Origin: Ceratopteris richardii
Lineage: Eukaryota; Streptophyta; Polypodiopsida; Polypodiales; Pteridaceae
DNA: 64,000 bases
Direction: 5' to 3'
Assembly: GCA_020310875.1 (NCBI GenBank)
Contig: CM035414.1
Location: 197,693,141 to 197,757,140, forward strand
How positions within the stretch are numbered: the first letter of the stretch is position 1; each line of letters begins with the position of its first letter. Positions 31,360 to 43,249 of the stretch are shown here, piece after piece. The notes below the pieces were generated by a model, which saw nothing but the letters and a program-made list of their open reading frames with translations, did not search any database and was not told where the DNA came from. A program made the position numbers and the translations under genes.

Positions 31360-34130
31360 GTCATATACATCATGCCTTACACATACGTGATCCCTCCATT
31401 GTTCCAAAGATCCAAAAATTAGGGGTCACATCTTCAAGAACTCTTTCTAATCACCCTTACAAGCTCTGTAGGTCCTTCGCATTGAAGGGCTTTGGATGAT
31501 AGAAAGCAAGATAAATATCAAGATGGAAAATTAGTTAGAATCTACATACTTGTCAATTTAGGAAACTTATTTTCATAAATCACAATGTAAAAATATCATG
31601 ATGCCATGGGGAGCATCGTCCCTACTGGACATGATACTACCTTTCTGTCCGGAAATATGAAAATACATGGAATTTACAATTTTTTCTTGATCACTTTGGC
31701 CATACAAGTTTCGTATGTGCGGTACATAACTTTTCATGATAGGTGTGGATCCACAAGGGCGTGTGTAGAGTAGCATCTTACGTATAGTATGTATTATAGA
31801 AAGCAACAAAGAGCAATCATCATACTTTAACTCTGCGTCTTTTCAACACACAAAAGTGATGGGAAATGAGGGATGAAAAGCTTTAATGTCATGTCTCAAC
31901 ATGCTGTTCCACGAGCTCCAACAAAAATGCACAAAAAAATTTCTCAAACCTGAAGAAATAGCTCGGAATAATAGAAAGGCATTAGATCCCATAACAAGGT
32001 AATGTTTTTTTCCTCAATCCCTTTGATTAAATAAAGGTAGATAATACAGGGAATATAAATAGAAGATCTAGTTGATATTTTGTAAATACAGGGGAGCTTC
32101 GATAATAGGAAATCCCCCTTTTAACTCCCTCTCAATTTTCTTTTAGGAAAAAAGAAAAAGGAAATGAAGTCGTGATTGTAAACCTATTCTTAATGTAATG
32201 CACTTCCTTTTCTACAACCCACGCCTCTTTAATGTATCTAGTCTTTAATGACCCTCTATCAATCCTCTTCCCAAGGAGTCCTTATTGCACTCCCGAATGT
32301 TTCTATTTGCATGATTCTTTCTTTACTCTAGACTTCCTCTCGCAAAGCATTCCTATGCCTTTTCGCATCATAAAAAAGAGGTTATTGAAGGATTCATTGT
32401 GTTGCCAATGGGCTACTTCTGTAAATAGAAGTTTCTATTTTTCATCTATGGAATCACAAGAAGAAAGAGAGCAAAAATAGAAGTTTCTATTTTTAATCTA
32501 TGGGCTACTTCTGTATACAGAAGTTTTGGTTTTCAATATCCTAGCTAACAAAATAATTGCTAAAAGAATGAGCATTTAAAATATGAATAGCTTTATATAA
32601 GAGTTGATGTACTTAATAATTAGTTTGTAGAACTCATTTGGAGGGGGAAAAGGACTCTAAAAATTATTAGAAATATATGCAAGATATTATAATGCTCCTC
32701 AGCTTTAATTTATCTTGAGACTCCACAACATGGAGCCTCCCATATAAAATATTGGGACGTGTGTAAAACAATTTCATGATGAAAAACACCAAGTTGAGTA
32801 TTATGGGTGTTAAAAAGAAAAGCTGTTTGTTGGGGGGGGGGGGGGGGGGGGGGCTCTCTTGTCTTTTGCATCTCCTATTTTGGCTTGTGCTTATACACTT
32901 TTTCTTCTTCTTATCATCAAGTAACACTCCTACACTTCCGGGGACACACAACAACCACAACTGTAGGATGAATTCTCAATAGGACAAAGGCATTAGATTA
33001 CCATAACAAGGTAATGTTTGTCTCTTACTTCCTTTAATAGAAGAACAAGAAAGTTAAGAAAATTCCAAGAACAAAAAATTTAGTTGAATTTTTCTAAAGT
33101 CCGGAATTCGAGAAGGGAGTTCGTTTTTTTAAACTCACTCTTAAATTTACTGAGAAGAAATGAAAGACATAGACACCTCTTTTTGGAAAAGCACCTCCTT
33201 TTCTACAACCTAGAGAGATACAATTAAGTTGCAAATCCTTTAACCAGCTTCTATCACTAGAGACTGTTGTGTGAGTCTTCAATGTTTCTATTTCTACAAC
33301 TATTTCTTCAATGTTTCAATTTCTATTTCAAAACACAATGCTGAATGAATTTAAAGCGGATTTTCCAAAATAGGCTATTCTAGAGAAATTAAAGGTCATT
33401 GAAAAGTTTAGGTTCAATTTTGATGATGATTTTGCTGCATAAAGCTTCAATTGAGATTTTGAAAGATTGCGTTTACCAGGAATTTCTCTATTATGATCTC
33501 TTAGTTATGATTCTTCGTTAAATAATTTAAGTGATTGTTTCGGCATTTAGAGAATGGATTAATCATGAAGCAAGAAAGCATGCTTGTTGAATAAGGTAGC
33601 TAAAAATAGTGTAAACGAGTATATCATTTTGCGGTTTCATTGGAGTGTTTGCTATAGCAACATAAAAAAATAAAGTTTTACAAACCCATTTCAGGAAGTA
33701 ATGAACATGTACATATTAACTCATGTACAATTACAAGATCATTGGCAATAATGCATTGCTGAATGTGTAGGATGAGAAAGCTACAACATGAGATCCTCTT
33801 CACAATGAAAGCACAAATGAATGATATCTAAACCTCATGATAACACACAGTATTTACATCTTATCTTTTATAGCATTTTCGGATGCAAGTGCTTGGATTC
33901 AAATTCAAATGCTTACCTTAAAGTGATCCTAAAGTATAGGATATATTCTAACTTGACTTGGGCTACCAAATGATACGATTTTGATTCTTTCTAACTCCTT
34001 GTGGGTATGCTTCAGTTTTACTAAGAGTAATAATACTCATAGTTACAAGAGGTAGTGCATATGGAGCATTATCAATGGATATGCAAATACATCAAGCTAA
34101 TGAGTATACATCAAGTATGTAGGCTTCGCC
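31360..34130. other. No gene seen; contains a 22-base G run
   Basis: AT-rich. GGGG... runs from 32832 to 32853, mirrored by C at 47957-47977 in the right arm. Phrases such as AATAGAAGTTTCTATTTTT are locally repeated at about 32427 and 32477. Short open stretches are not conserved with the right arm. The left-arm homology ends at about 33698. From 33700 to 34130 the sequence may be LTR of the copia on its right, but no LTR partner was found. Confidence 0.6.
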
Positions 34131-34152
34131 TTATTTGCACCAAAAGCTCCCC

Positions 34153-36125
34153 CTAGATCCTAGCATGCTTGATCTTCATTTGCTCCTTGATCTCTTGCAA
34201 TCCAATCATCAATTTGAATGAGTTCAACTTTGTTCCATCCAATGCTTTAGGAAGTAAATATGCACATTGCGAATGAGTTGAAACATATGCTAGTTGAATG
34301 TTCCTGCTTAGCAATTTCTCTCTATGATAATGATGATGTAACTCAATGTGCTTAGTCCTAGCATGGTACATAAGATTAGCAGCCAAATGAAGTGAGCTAG
34401 TATTAACTCCAAATATAGTTGGAGTGTAAGAATGTATCTCCAAATCTACATACAACTGCTTAAGCCACATAGCTTCCTCAGTTGCATTTGCCAAAGCTCT
34501 ATATTGTGCTTCAATGGAAGGTAAGGCCACATTTGGTTGCTTCTTGCATGACCATGATATGAGCTTTGACCTTGCAAATGATAGATACCTCGAAGTGCTC
34601 CTCTTATCATTCTTGGAGTGAGCCCAATCTGCATTAGAATATAACTTTATATCGATGTTAGAAGTGAAGGGATAGAATAACCCCTCATTCATTCTACTCT
34701 TTAGGTACTTAAGCACCCTCTTAAAGATTCCATGTGTGGCTTCCTTGGTACATGCATGAACTGACTCAATGTACTCATAGCATATGCAATATCCACTCTT
34801 GTTAAGGTAGCATAATTAAAACTACCCACAAGTTGTTCATACCTTGTAATATCATCAAGTGGTTCACCTTCATGTGAAATTAGCTTATGATTGATCTCCA
34901 TAGGAATACCTATATCTTTAGTCTTCTCCATTTAAAATTTGACCAACATATCATTTATGTACTTCCTTTGTGTGATGAATATACGTGAGCTGGTATACAC
35001 AAGTTCTAAGCAAAGGAAATAGGTTACCAACCTTCATCAATTGAGCCTTGACCTGCTTCATTCCTTCAGAATCATTACCACTAATAATGATATCATCTAC
35101 ATAGACAAACAAGTAGATGATCTCTAACTTATTCTTCTTCACAAACAAAGAAGATTCTACTTTGCTTACTACAAAGCCTTGATCGTGCAAAAAGTTAACA
35201 AGTCTATGGTTCCAAGATCTAGGAATTTTTCTTGAGATCATAGAGTTCTTTCCTTAGCTTGCATACATAACCTGTTTTTCCTCATCTTCAAATCCTGATG
35301 GTTGTTCCATATACACTTCTTCTTATATCCAACCATTCAGAAAAGCATTCTTGACATCTAAGTAATATAAATTCCAATTTTTGGATGTAACAGGACTTAT
35401 AAATACCCTGATTATTTGCATCTTTGCCACATGTGAAAATGTTTATTCATAATGTACTCCATGTGTTTTGGACAACCCTTTTGCCACGAGTCTTGCTTCT
35501 ACCTATTTATAGAACCATCAAAGTTCTTTTTAACTTTATATATACACCTTGAACCAATTACCCTCATATCTAGTTTCTTGGGAACTAGGTCCCAAGTGTG
35601 ATTCTCTTACGATGCTTCCAATTCTTCTTGCATAGCATCTACCTACTCTTTCTTCTTCTTAGCCTCTTCAAATGAAGAAGGCTCCTCTACCATTGAATGT
35701 TTAGAGATGTACACAAACAAGAGTTATTTTCATCAAAGACTACATCCCTACTAACTGTGAATGCCTTTTTAGGATTATAAAGTCTATATCCCTTTTGATT
35801 TAGATCATACCCAATGGATATGCACTTCTCATCCTTAGGGTCATGTTTCCCTCTAATTTGTGATGGGATGTGTGTAGAGACAATGTACCCAAATATCTTG
35901 CAATGATCCAATCAGGGTCTCCTACCACTCAAAGCTTGATATGGTTTCATAGCATCCAATGACTTGGATGGAAGCCTGTTAACCAAACAGGTGGCTGTAG
36001 AAATAGCCTCTACCCACAAATAATTAGGTAATTTTTTTTTATTTGACATAGACTTAACTGCCTCAACAATTAACATGTTCGTTCTCTCTACCACTCCATT
36101 CAATTCAAGAGTATACCTGGTTGTT
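34153..36125 (-). pseudogene. Copia family 3 integrase-RT-RNase H
   Basis: The integrase C-terminal part is at 36103-35687: NGVVERTNMLIVEAVKSMSN, then LPSKSLDAMKPYQALSGRRP and GYDLNQKGYRLYNPKKAFTV. RT is broken at 35600-34701, with YVDDIIISGND intact near 35105-35075. RNase H at 34716-34153 (187 codons) is fairly open: YSNADWAHSKNDKRSTSRYL, CKKQPNVALPSIEAQYRALA and AANLMYHARTKHIELHHHYH. The Asp of the usual SDADW is Asn (YSNADW), and the family 1 SSNEAEY motif is PSIEAQY here, so two acidic sites are altered. Frameshifts separate the pieces. Confidence 0.88.
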
Positions 36126-36311
36126 ACTTCTCTAAAGCCTCCTTGATAGTTGTTGAAGTCCCTTCTTTAGTGTGTTTATTAAAGTTCCTTCCTCCTCTAA
36201 AGCCTCCTTGATAGTTGTTGTTGTTGTAGCTTTGCTTGTATATGTAGTTGTAGTGGCCTCCACAGTTATTGTACCTACTTCTTGTTTGACCATAGCCTCC
36301 TTTATGGAAGT

Positions 36312-37195
36312 CTATTCCCCTTTGCTTCCTTGTATTTTTGTAAAATTCTTCAGTAGTGTGGTTGTTGAGACCACATTTGTTGCATGGTGAGTTGTTGTAG
36401 GGTCTCCCCCTACCTTGCTTACCTCCTCTGCCCCTACCCTAGTACCTCTTCCTCTTCTTGCATAATTGGCTTGAGAGGTACTAGCCTCTTCATCTTGTTT
36501 CTTACTTTTACCTTTATCCTTAGCTTTATTCTTATATGTATAAAGATTGGTTACCTCTTGAGTTGTCACAATTTCTATTGAGCTTTGCTTCATGGGTGAA
36601 GAGTTGTCCCATCAAGGTGTTGAGATCAGGTATCTGCATATCCATGTAGAGATCCATTGTAGTGGTGAAGGATTCCCACTTAATATCAGCTTTAATCCAA
36701 TTGATCATCTGCCTCACTATGTGCTCTTCCTTTATCTCCTCTCCAATACTTGCAAGTTGTTCTACGACATCCTTCATTTTGGTTAGATAGTCAGCTACTC
36801 CTGGCTTTGATTGTGTCTTAAGAGTTGTGAAGTCTATCCACAACTAGTTCTTTTTCTAGCTCTTGTGTTGGAGAAGAAGTATGATGAAAGCACTTCCCAA
36901 GTCTCTTGGGAGGTTTTACAGTTTCTTTTATGAGGTAACAAGAAATCAGAGATTGAGTTGATAAAGTATGACCTTGCAAGAGCATCCTTTGCACACCATG
37001 TGGTTAGCTTCTCTTGCTCTTCCCTTGTTGGTTGATTCTTGCTCTTGAGAATTGGCATGTCTTCATTGCCTGAGATGTTTCCATACAAGCTTCTTCATTG
37101 GAGGTATGCTTGCATCCTTAGAGACCATGTTGAATAGTTATTCCTATCCAGTTTTTCAATGAAGGATGGAAAACCATATACCATCTTGATTGTGG
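36312..37195 (-). pseudogene. Copia family 3 gag
   Basis: From about 37180: MVYGFPSFIEKLDRNNYSTW, RMQAYLQ with a stop, SLYGNISGNEDMPILKSKNQ, WCAKDALARSYFINSISDFL and CKTSQETWEVLSSYFFSNTR. Then a frame of 36843-36532 covers VADYLTKMKDVVEQLASIGE to LMGQLFTHEAK, and 36593-36312 gives a basic region and NNSPCNKC-like knuckle remains. It is clearly related to family 1 gag in order but differs at most positions. Frameshifts separate the three parts. Confidence 0.85.
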
Positions 37196-37461
37196 TTGCT
37201 TTGATACCACGGTTTAATCCAATAAACGTTACCTATCACAAACTTATGGGTACCAAAAATTCATAAAATTTCCGCAAAAGGTTTAGTGGTACCGATGATT
37301 TTTTCAAGATTATGCCAAAATATTTGTTATTGTATTAGAGACCTACACTTCAAAGCCGCAACTCAATAAGAAGGATACTAGTCTAGCCATGCCTTCCATC
37401 TTGGATCAACAATCATTTCTACAACAGGTGGCTTGACTTCCAATAATCAATTGAACACAAT

Positions 37462-37863
37462 CAGGTGGCTTGACTTCCATCAGAGGGGTGGTCCTATGGA
37501 AAATCTGGCGAGAAAGATGTGCTTTCAACTTTGGTGACTCCCCCAAAGAGTGGTCAATTGAGAAATCGTTGTTCCTCCTTGGCAAAAGGATTGTCAACTA
37601 TAAGAAATCCCCCCCCCCTTCAGGCATCATCAAGTACTCCTTTTGATCAATAACAAGCTTAAACCCAAGTGGGCCCCACACGAGGGTGATGAGAGGGTGA
37701 TTAACCTTCTTTGTAATGTCATCTAAGCTCTGTAAAAGCTTCCCCTGCTTTGTGGGATTTGGGGGGTTCCGTGGGCACTAGTCCCCTTCTCGTGTACATT
37801 TCTTTATTTAATTCAAGTCCGGGAGAGTAGGCTAATGTCGAACTTCCTTTATATTAAAAAAAA
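37462..37863 (+). mobile_element. 5'-truncated LINE 3' end with target duplication
   Basis: About 400 bp matching the LINE terminus: CTTTGGTGACTCCCCCAAAG, the run of C at about 37610, GGGTGATTAACCTTCTTTGT, GCACTAGTCCCCTTCTCGTG, CAAGTCCGGGAGAGTAGGCT and a tail of TTTATATTAAAAAAAA. AATAATCAATTGA followed by A/G, then CACAAT occurs on both sides (about 37442-37461 and 37862-37881), a target duplication of about 20 bp. The reading frame has stops. It shows directly that this LINE family integrates by target-primed reverse transcription. Confidence 0.93.
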
Positions 37864-38109
37864 TAATCAATTGAGCACAATATAGGCAATTGCAAATTGT
37901 GTAGCACAAAAGATATGAAGTGATTTATTGGTGGATTTTGAAGGAAAGAGCGCTTATGAAAATTGATGCTATGTGATAAATTTGAGCACATGATTTTCAT
38001 CTAATAGATTGGTTTAATGAAAGATAGTCTACTTGTATCTTTCAATAAAAGATTTATTGTATGAGCTGCACATGGAACCCAATTAAGGCCTTCATATTAG
38101 TTTTGAGTT

Positions 38110-39123
38110 GCAATTCTAGCACTTCATAAATTAGATGCATTCTGAATCACTGTCACAATCACATTCTTTGGACCACCCACACCTAATATAGCATGTTCAT
38201 ATATCTTTACAAGAAAAGATGAAATTTTCTCTTTAGGAGAAGTATCAACAACTTCCCAAAACATGCTTCCTTTGGACATATAACCATGGCATTAATTTGG
38301 ACATATAACCATGGCATTAATCAATGTATTCTTCTTACATAGATGGGAACATAATGAAGCACGCTTTGCTATAAAATAGCTTCAATACTTATCTTCACTT
38401 TATCTACATACTCCATTCCTATTTTATTGTAATTTGGCATTGTGAATCCGTTTCGTGCAATTGACATCAAAGCATCTATGGAAATAGGATTATGAAGAAC
38501 ATTGAAAGGAATCCCACATGCTAGAAATTCTTGAGTCCATTTAAGATGAAGCTCAAGCCAATCTTTCTTTTGAAAAGTTGTAGGTATTGTATTTTGTGAT
38601 TTAGTATGGACAAAGCATGGTGACACATTATTAGATCCAACATTTTAACTACATTCATCGGAATCACTCTTTTTTGACATAGTTGGAGAAGATGGTTTAC
38701 ATGTATCTTCATTATTCTCATAAATATTTTGTGATACTTGAGTAGAAATTTCATAAGGATCCTCTATTGTCATTGATGCATCTACTAGTTCTTTTTTTCG
38801 ACTTGGAATACTTCAAAAGTTCTATCAACTACTCGTGCTTTAAAATATTTTCATGTGATACCTTTAGATTTACATTTGTTTGCATAAATTGCAAAGTTTA
38901 CCCATATATCACTATCTAAATTATAGCATCCTATCACATTCTTACGTATACTAAAAAGAAGTTCTTTTATTTGAGTTGCATTTCCTATGTAATGATGTCC
39001 ACAACATTTGCATTGTATTGTGGAGACTATTTTACCCTCTTGATGAATAATCACATGACTATTCTTTTCCCCTTCCCATAATACATGCTTTATGAGCACT
39101 TGATATCTATAAAATGTCAACAT
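38110..39123 (-). pseudogene. hAT-type transposase N-terminal relic (BED finger, DUF659)
   Basis: On the minus strand, 39123-38851 contains CKCCGHHYIGNATQIKELLF. C-x2-C with a later His/Lys pattern and IQCKCC recalls a BED zinc finger as in plant hAT proteins. At 38626-38369 the frame reads WTQEFLACGIPFNVLHNPIS, SIDALMSIARNGFTMPNYNK, typical of the DUF659 domain. Then 38310-38120 gives KGSMFWEVVDTSPKEKISSF and VGGPKNVIVTVIQNASNL, where hAT proteins have the xxDNAS motif (the Asp is Gln here). There are frameshifts and a 24-25 bp tandem duplication at about 38275-38325. The C-terminal dimerisation region is not found, and no terminal repeats were located. Confidence 0.75.
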
Positions 39124-39254
39124 AAATCAATATCAAACAGGATATACATTCCACAAAATATATATCTTAAAATTTATGCAAACTATTGTGAATCTCTCTT
39201 AAAGATTCAAATCTATTGATCTATGTATTTACATTTTCTATCTATTAAAGATCT

Positions 39255-40325
39255 CAATCATACAAACACATACTATTGTGAAGTAAGAATCAATGTGGAG
39301 TCAAAAAATCACAATAGATTTTAATTATCAATCATACAATTACACATACCATTGTGAAGTAAGAATCAATGGTGATTCAGACAATTACACCAGATTTTAA
39401 TTCTCATGTAATTACACATATAATTACACATACTATTGTGAATTAAGAATCCATGTTGATTCAAAAATTACAATGGATTTTAATTCTCAATCATACACAC
39501 ACATACAATTACAAATACTATGATGAGGTAAGAATCAATATTAGGTCAAACAATCAAAATAGGTTTTAAGTCTCAATTATACACACACAAACTGTTACAC
39601 ATACTATTGTGAAGTAAGAATCAATGTTGATTCAAAAAATTACTATATATTTTAATACATAATCATACACACACACACACTTACACATACTATTGTCGAA
39701 TAAGAATCAATGTTGAGTCAGTCAATTACAACAAATTTTGATTCTCAATCATAAAGCCACATACAATCAAACATACTATTGTGAAGTAATATCATTCTTG
39801 AGTCAAACAATGACAATAAATTTTAATTCGCCATCATACACACACATACATTTACACATACTATTGTGAAGTAAGAATCAATGTTGAGTCAGACAATCAA
39901 AATAGATTTTCATTCACAATTATACACTCATATGCACATACAGATACTATCAGATGAAACTTTGTTGGATCCCTTTACATTTCAAGGATCTGAGAAGGTG
40001 TTAATAAGTCTACAAGACAAAGCCATCTAGAGACATAGAACGTTCTACTTCACTTATTAGCACCTTATCAACTCTTGAATTATAAGAAAGAAGATAAAAC
40101 CTTTTCCAACACATGTGTTCATATGAAATCACATTAGATTTTCACTCACAATTATATGACATATGTGCATATACACATACACATACGATTGTGAAGTAAG
40201 AATCAATATTGATTCAAACAATCACAATGCATTTTTACTCACAATCATACACACATACATATACTTTTGTGAAGTAAGAATCAATGTCGAGTTAAACAAT
40301 CACAATAGTTTTTAACTCACAAACA
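39255..40325. repeat. Tandem repeat, period about 85 bp, about 11 copies
   Basis: The unit core is ATACTATTGTGAAGTAAGAA followed by TCAATGTTGAGTCAAACAATC, an A-rich stretch, ATTTTAATTCTCAATCATAC and (AC)n. Starts lie near 39266, 39347, 39429, 39517, 39602, 39687, 39773, 39857, 40181 and 40265. Copies differ by 10-25%. The array is interrupted at about 39945-40130 by a hairpin-bearing insert. No coding potential. Confidence 0.93.
39981..40079. repeat. Hairpin inside the tandem array
   Basis: Left arm 39981-40009 (with AAGGTGTTAATAAGT) pairs with right arm 40052-40079 (ACTTATTAGCACCTT) over about 28 nt with a few mismatches and a loop of about 42 nt. It lies within the only stretch of the array that does not match the 85-bp unit, which suggests a small foldback insertion. 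Confidence 0.75.
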
Positions 40326-40762
40326 CGAATATTTTTCTTTATTTTCTTAATATGAAAATACTAGATATTTGTAATAAGAGCTTATACCTTGTTCTTTGTA
40401 CTATAGTGTAAGTTCATAAAAAACAAAGCACCTCTTATGAGACATGACTCCAAACATATTCTTGTATAAAAAAAATTTGAAAGAAGTATTTTCTATCAAA
40501 AAATGATTGGATCGATAGCTTTTTGATAGACAATATCATCAATTCATGAATTGTCATAAAATAGCATCACACTGAATCATGTCGAATTGAGCATAAGAGA
40601 AAGACTCATAATATGATCCCATAAAATATGAGATGCTAAAACAGCCTTAACCATAAACATATCATTCTAATAACAAGTAAAATTTTAATGATAATCTTGA
40701 TATGCATATTAAATATCAAATCAAAGAGGCTAGTTCTGATCATTGGTAATTGATGAAGGTGA

Positions 40763-41345
40763 TCAACCCAAATTAATAGCCAGATCTTCCACGGGAACTT
40801 TGATAACATCTTTTCGAATACCAAGATCCTTTAGATATCTGCTCACACAATAAATCCCAACAGCTGTAGGCAAGCCTGAAAGATATAGGGAAGAAACTGA
40901 CAAGGGAATACTTAGGAAATTAGTAGATATTTGCCCACTCCTACCTCCCATACTTTGGCAGCTATTTGCCCATTCCTACCTCCCATACTTTGGCAGCTAT
41001 TTTCCCACTCGTCAAGAGGAGTCCTATTTTACAGTAGATTGCCAAATCCTCACAATTGTTACAAAAGAGATGATACCCGCCAAATCCATTCTCCCAAAGG
41101 AATAATGCACGGTGAAGCACATCCTTAACAGGATCAGCGTGTGCAAAAGTGCATGTTCCACCTCGAGCTTCGGCCAAGAACGTTTTTGTATCCACACCAT
41201 ACTCAAACCTATGTATTGGCCTTTCATGAAAAAAGCATTCAAGGCATGAGACCAAAACGCTATTGGTGTTCTCCATATTTTGGCTGCATTCTGATCAATG
41301 GTGGAAGGATTTTTGTGGAAGTCAGCTAGTGAAAACATTGTTTAA
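40763..41345 (-). pseudogene. LRAT/NC-domain protein gene, 3' exons (probably broken)
   Basis: At 41276-40985 the frame reads VLVSCLECFFHERPIHRFEY, then VDTKTFLAEARGGTCTFAHA, LHRALFLWENGFGGYHLFCN and NCEDLAIYCKIGLL. This is the second half of the plant LRAT-like (NC-domain) acyltransferase fold; the NCEDxAxYCKTGLL motif holds the conserved Cys. At 40951-40763 SGQISTNFLSIPLSV and YCVSRYLKDLGIRKDVIKVP match the C-terminal tail of the same family. The two parts are in different frames. Between them a 35-bp unit is duplicated in tandem (40937-41007), which brings a stop. The N-terminal part with the catalytic His was not found. An acceptor-like ATGCAG lies near 41280-41290. Confidence 0.72.
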
Positions 41346-41349
41346 AATT

Positions 41350-41870
41350 CCTCCCATTCTAAATCGGAGAAAATATCTACTTAGAAAGTTCGTAATACAA
41401 CGCCTTGCAGAAGTCGTCTTCAGTTGTTTGTGGCGAAGTGAGTACAAGATGATATGGATAGAAGTAGAAGCGGAAGATGGTCAATGCAATTGCTGATACA
41501 GAGCATGCAGCAGCGGAGGTGAAGCCATCCATAACAGCGTACCGTACCGTTCGCATACGCAAGCATCGTCGAATACGAAAATCAGCAACAAGGATGGGAA
41601 ATCCTCGAATACGTAAATGTGATCTCTTACCTGCAGTTCCTCTCCGCCTTTGTGGTTCCTCTTTGCTGGTCTCGGAAGGCAACTGGTTTCTTGGAAGTTG
41701 CCACTTTTATGGTCATCTCCGAAGGCACCTGGTTTCTTAGAAGTTGCCACTTGACCCGCTGGCCTACGGAAACGTCGGAGATGGAGTCATCATCAACGAG
41801 TTTTGACGCTGAAGGAGTCAACATGATCATTCATCATCAACGAGTTTAAATTTGATCACAATGGCGCATC
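41350..41870 (-). other. Possible 5' part of the LRAT-like gene; direct repeats
   Basis: A short GEELQVRDHIYVF stretch (about 41645-41605) could correspond to the start of the LRAT domain, but the expected HHGIYVGG segment does not follow, so I do not call it coding. CTGCAG|GTAAGAG at about 41635 looks like a splice donor. Two 45-bp direct repeats containing CTGGTTTCTT occur at 41671-41704 and 41716-41750, and ATCATCAACGAGTTT is repeated at 41790 and 41835. Confidence 0.35.
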
Positions 41871-41873
41871 CTC

Positions 41874-41984
<111 letters not shown>

Positions 41985-42350
41985 GGTGGTGTAGCTAATA
42001 TGCCAATGTTCTTGCAAGTAGGACTTGAATTTCGGCACGTCAAAATCAATCATTCTTCAAAGATACACTCTGGGCCTTTAGTTACGGCTGAGGATTCACT
42101 CTCTTGAAGTTTTGTGCATTTGGGAGCACCAATTATGAACGTAGAAGTATGTGAATTGTTTTGTTCTTGCATGAAGAGAACGTTGATGAACTTACGATGG
42201 TCGGACACAGAGGTGTCCATCAAAGCTAAATTCAAGAGCTTATGAAGATGAAATCTTTAAAAATAATTACTCAAGTCGTGGTTCCAAAGATGGACACTCT
42301 TATCATCGAGAAAAATTGGATACAAAAAATTTTGTGCATACGGAGGAATT

Positions 42351-42381
<31 letters not shown>
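42351..42381 (+). repeat. (AG)n microsatellite
   Basis: About 15 AG units with one C interruption. From here to about 43250 the sequence is AT-rich with AAATAAAT runs and no recognisable gene. Confidence 0.95.
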
Positions 42382-43249
42382 TTCCGTTTGTCCTTTTAAT
42401 TATTGTTGCCTTAAGTCATTTTGTTTTATTAGCTATTTAGTTTATATAAAGAAAAGAACGATTATAATATAGTTAATGAAATAAAATCCAAGTTAGGAAG
42501 TGACTTAAATAAATAAATAAATAGAATCAAAATTAAGTAATATAATAATGTAAATAAAAAACTAGGAATTAGTTGAATAGATAAATCAAATAAAAAGAAA
42601 AATAGAACTGTATAAGAAAAAACAAAAGAACAATAGGACTTAAAGTAACCAAAAAAATAATAAGAAGAAAATAGGAATATAAAAAAATGTAAAAAGAAGT
42701 AAATAAAAAGAAATAATGTATTTAAAACAAAGAAATCATCAATCTAAAGGGGATAGTTTTTTTTTGAAGTATATGTTTCATAAAACTTCAAATATACTAA
42801 TGAGAGTTTTTTCTCCAAATGATGTTTTTAGAAAAACCAAAGAATTGAAGTGCGGTAAAGCAAAAAGATCTCGTCGACCCTCTAGCAGAAAAGATCAAAC
42901 GAAGATTCTCTTTCTTTTATCTAAAAGATCGTACTTGTATTAGGCTCCTGCCCATACATTGTACAATGCCCATGGATGGTAGCACTTTTTCTACCATTGA
43001 TGAGTACATGATTGCTGATGTTTTGAGTTTGTCCCTTGTATCGAATGTGAGAGTTAGGAGTACAATGTCATCTATTCTTGGTTTGCTTTTTGCCCAAACC
43101 TACTTCCACTTTGACTGATTTTATCACTGACATCTTAATCCCAAATGGAGATGCTTTGTTGCTCCCCCGATTATCCCTAGGAAGGGGCCCATTGTGCAAA
43201 CATTGCTTCTCTGACAGGATGGCACCCTAGGGCCCGATCCAACCCTCTT

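Larger units (their letters stand above)
28336..33698 (+). repeat. Left arm of a large inverted duplication
   Basis: This stretch is matched in reverse complement by about 47066-57660: copy B against copy C, the MEHLWSLEAGVFSISNISIF stretch (30752 against 55524), the segment around 31600-31790 against 54430-54640, the G-run at 32832 against the C-run at 47957, and the inner end CAAACCCATTTCA (33687-33699) against its complement ending near 47065. The right arm additionally contains a LINE. The spacer is about 13.4 kb. Confidence 0.88.
34143..37210 (-). mobile_element. Decayed Ty1/copia family 3 element (internal region)
   Basis: Read on the minus strand, a primer site TGGTATCAAAGC (37209-37198) is followed by gag, zinc knuckle, integrase, RT, RNase H and a polypurine tract AGGGGGAGC (34154-34146). 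At 3.07 kb it is shorter than a normal internal region: the protease and part of the integrase core are missing between about 36310 and 36130. Both LTRs are uncertain. The sequence before the primer site ends ATTAAACC and the one after the tract starts TTTTGGTGCAAAT, without visible similarity to each other. Confidence 0.85.

Noticed and set aside
39255..40325. CRISPR-like array
   Set aside because: The whole 85-bp unit is repeated and diverged, with no constant-repeat/unique-spacer pattern, and the DNA is clearly plant nuclear.
41350..41690. N-terminal exon of the LRAT-like gene with DHIY
   Set aside because: Only four to seven residues match and the expected HHGIYVGG segment is absent, so it is not annotated as coding.
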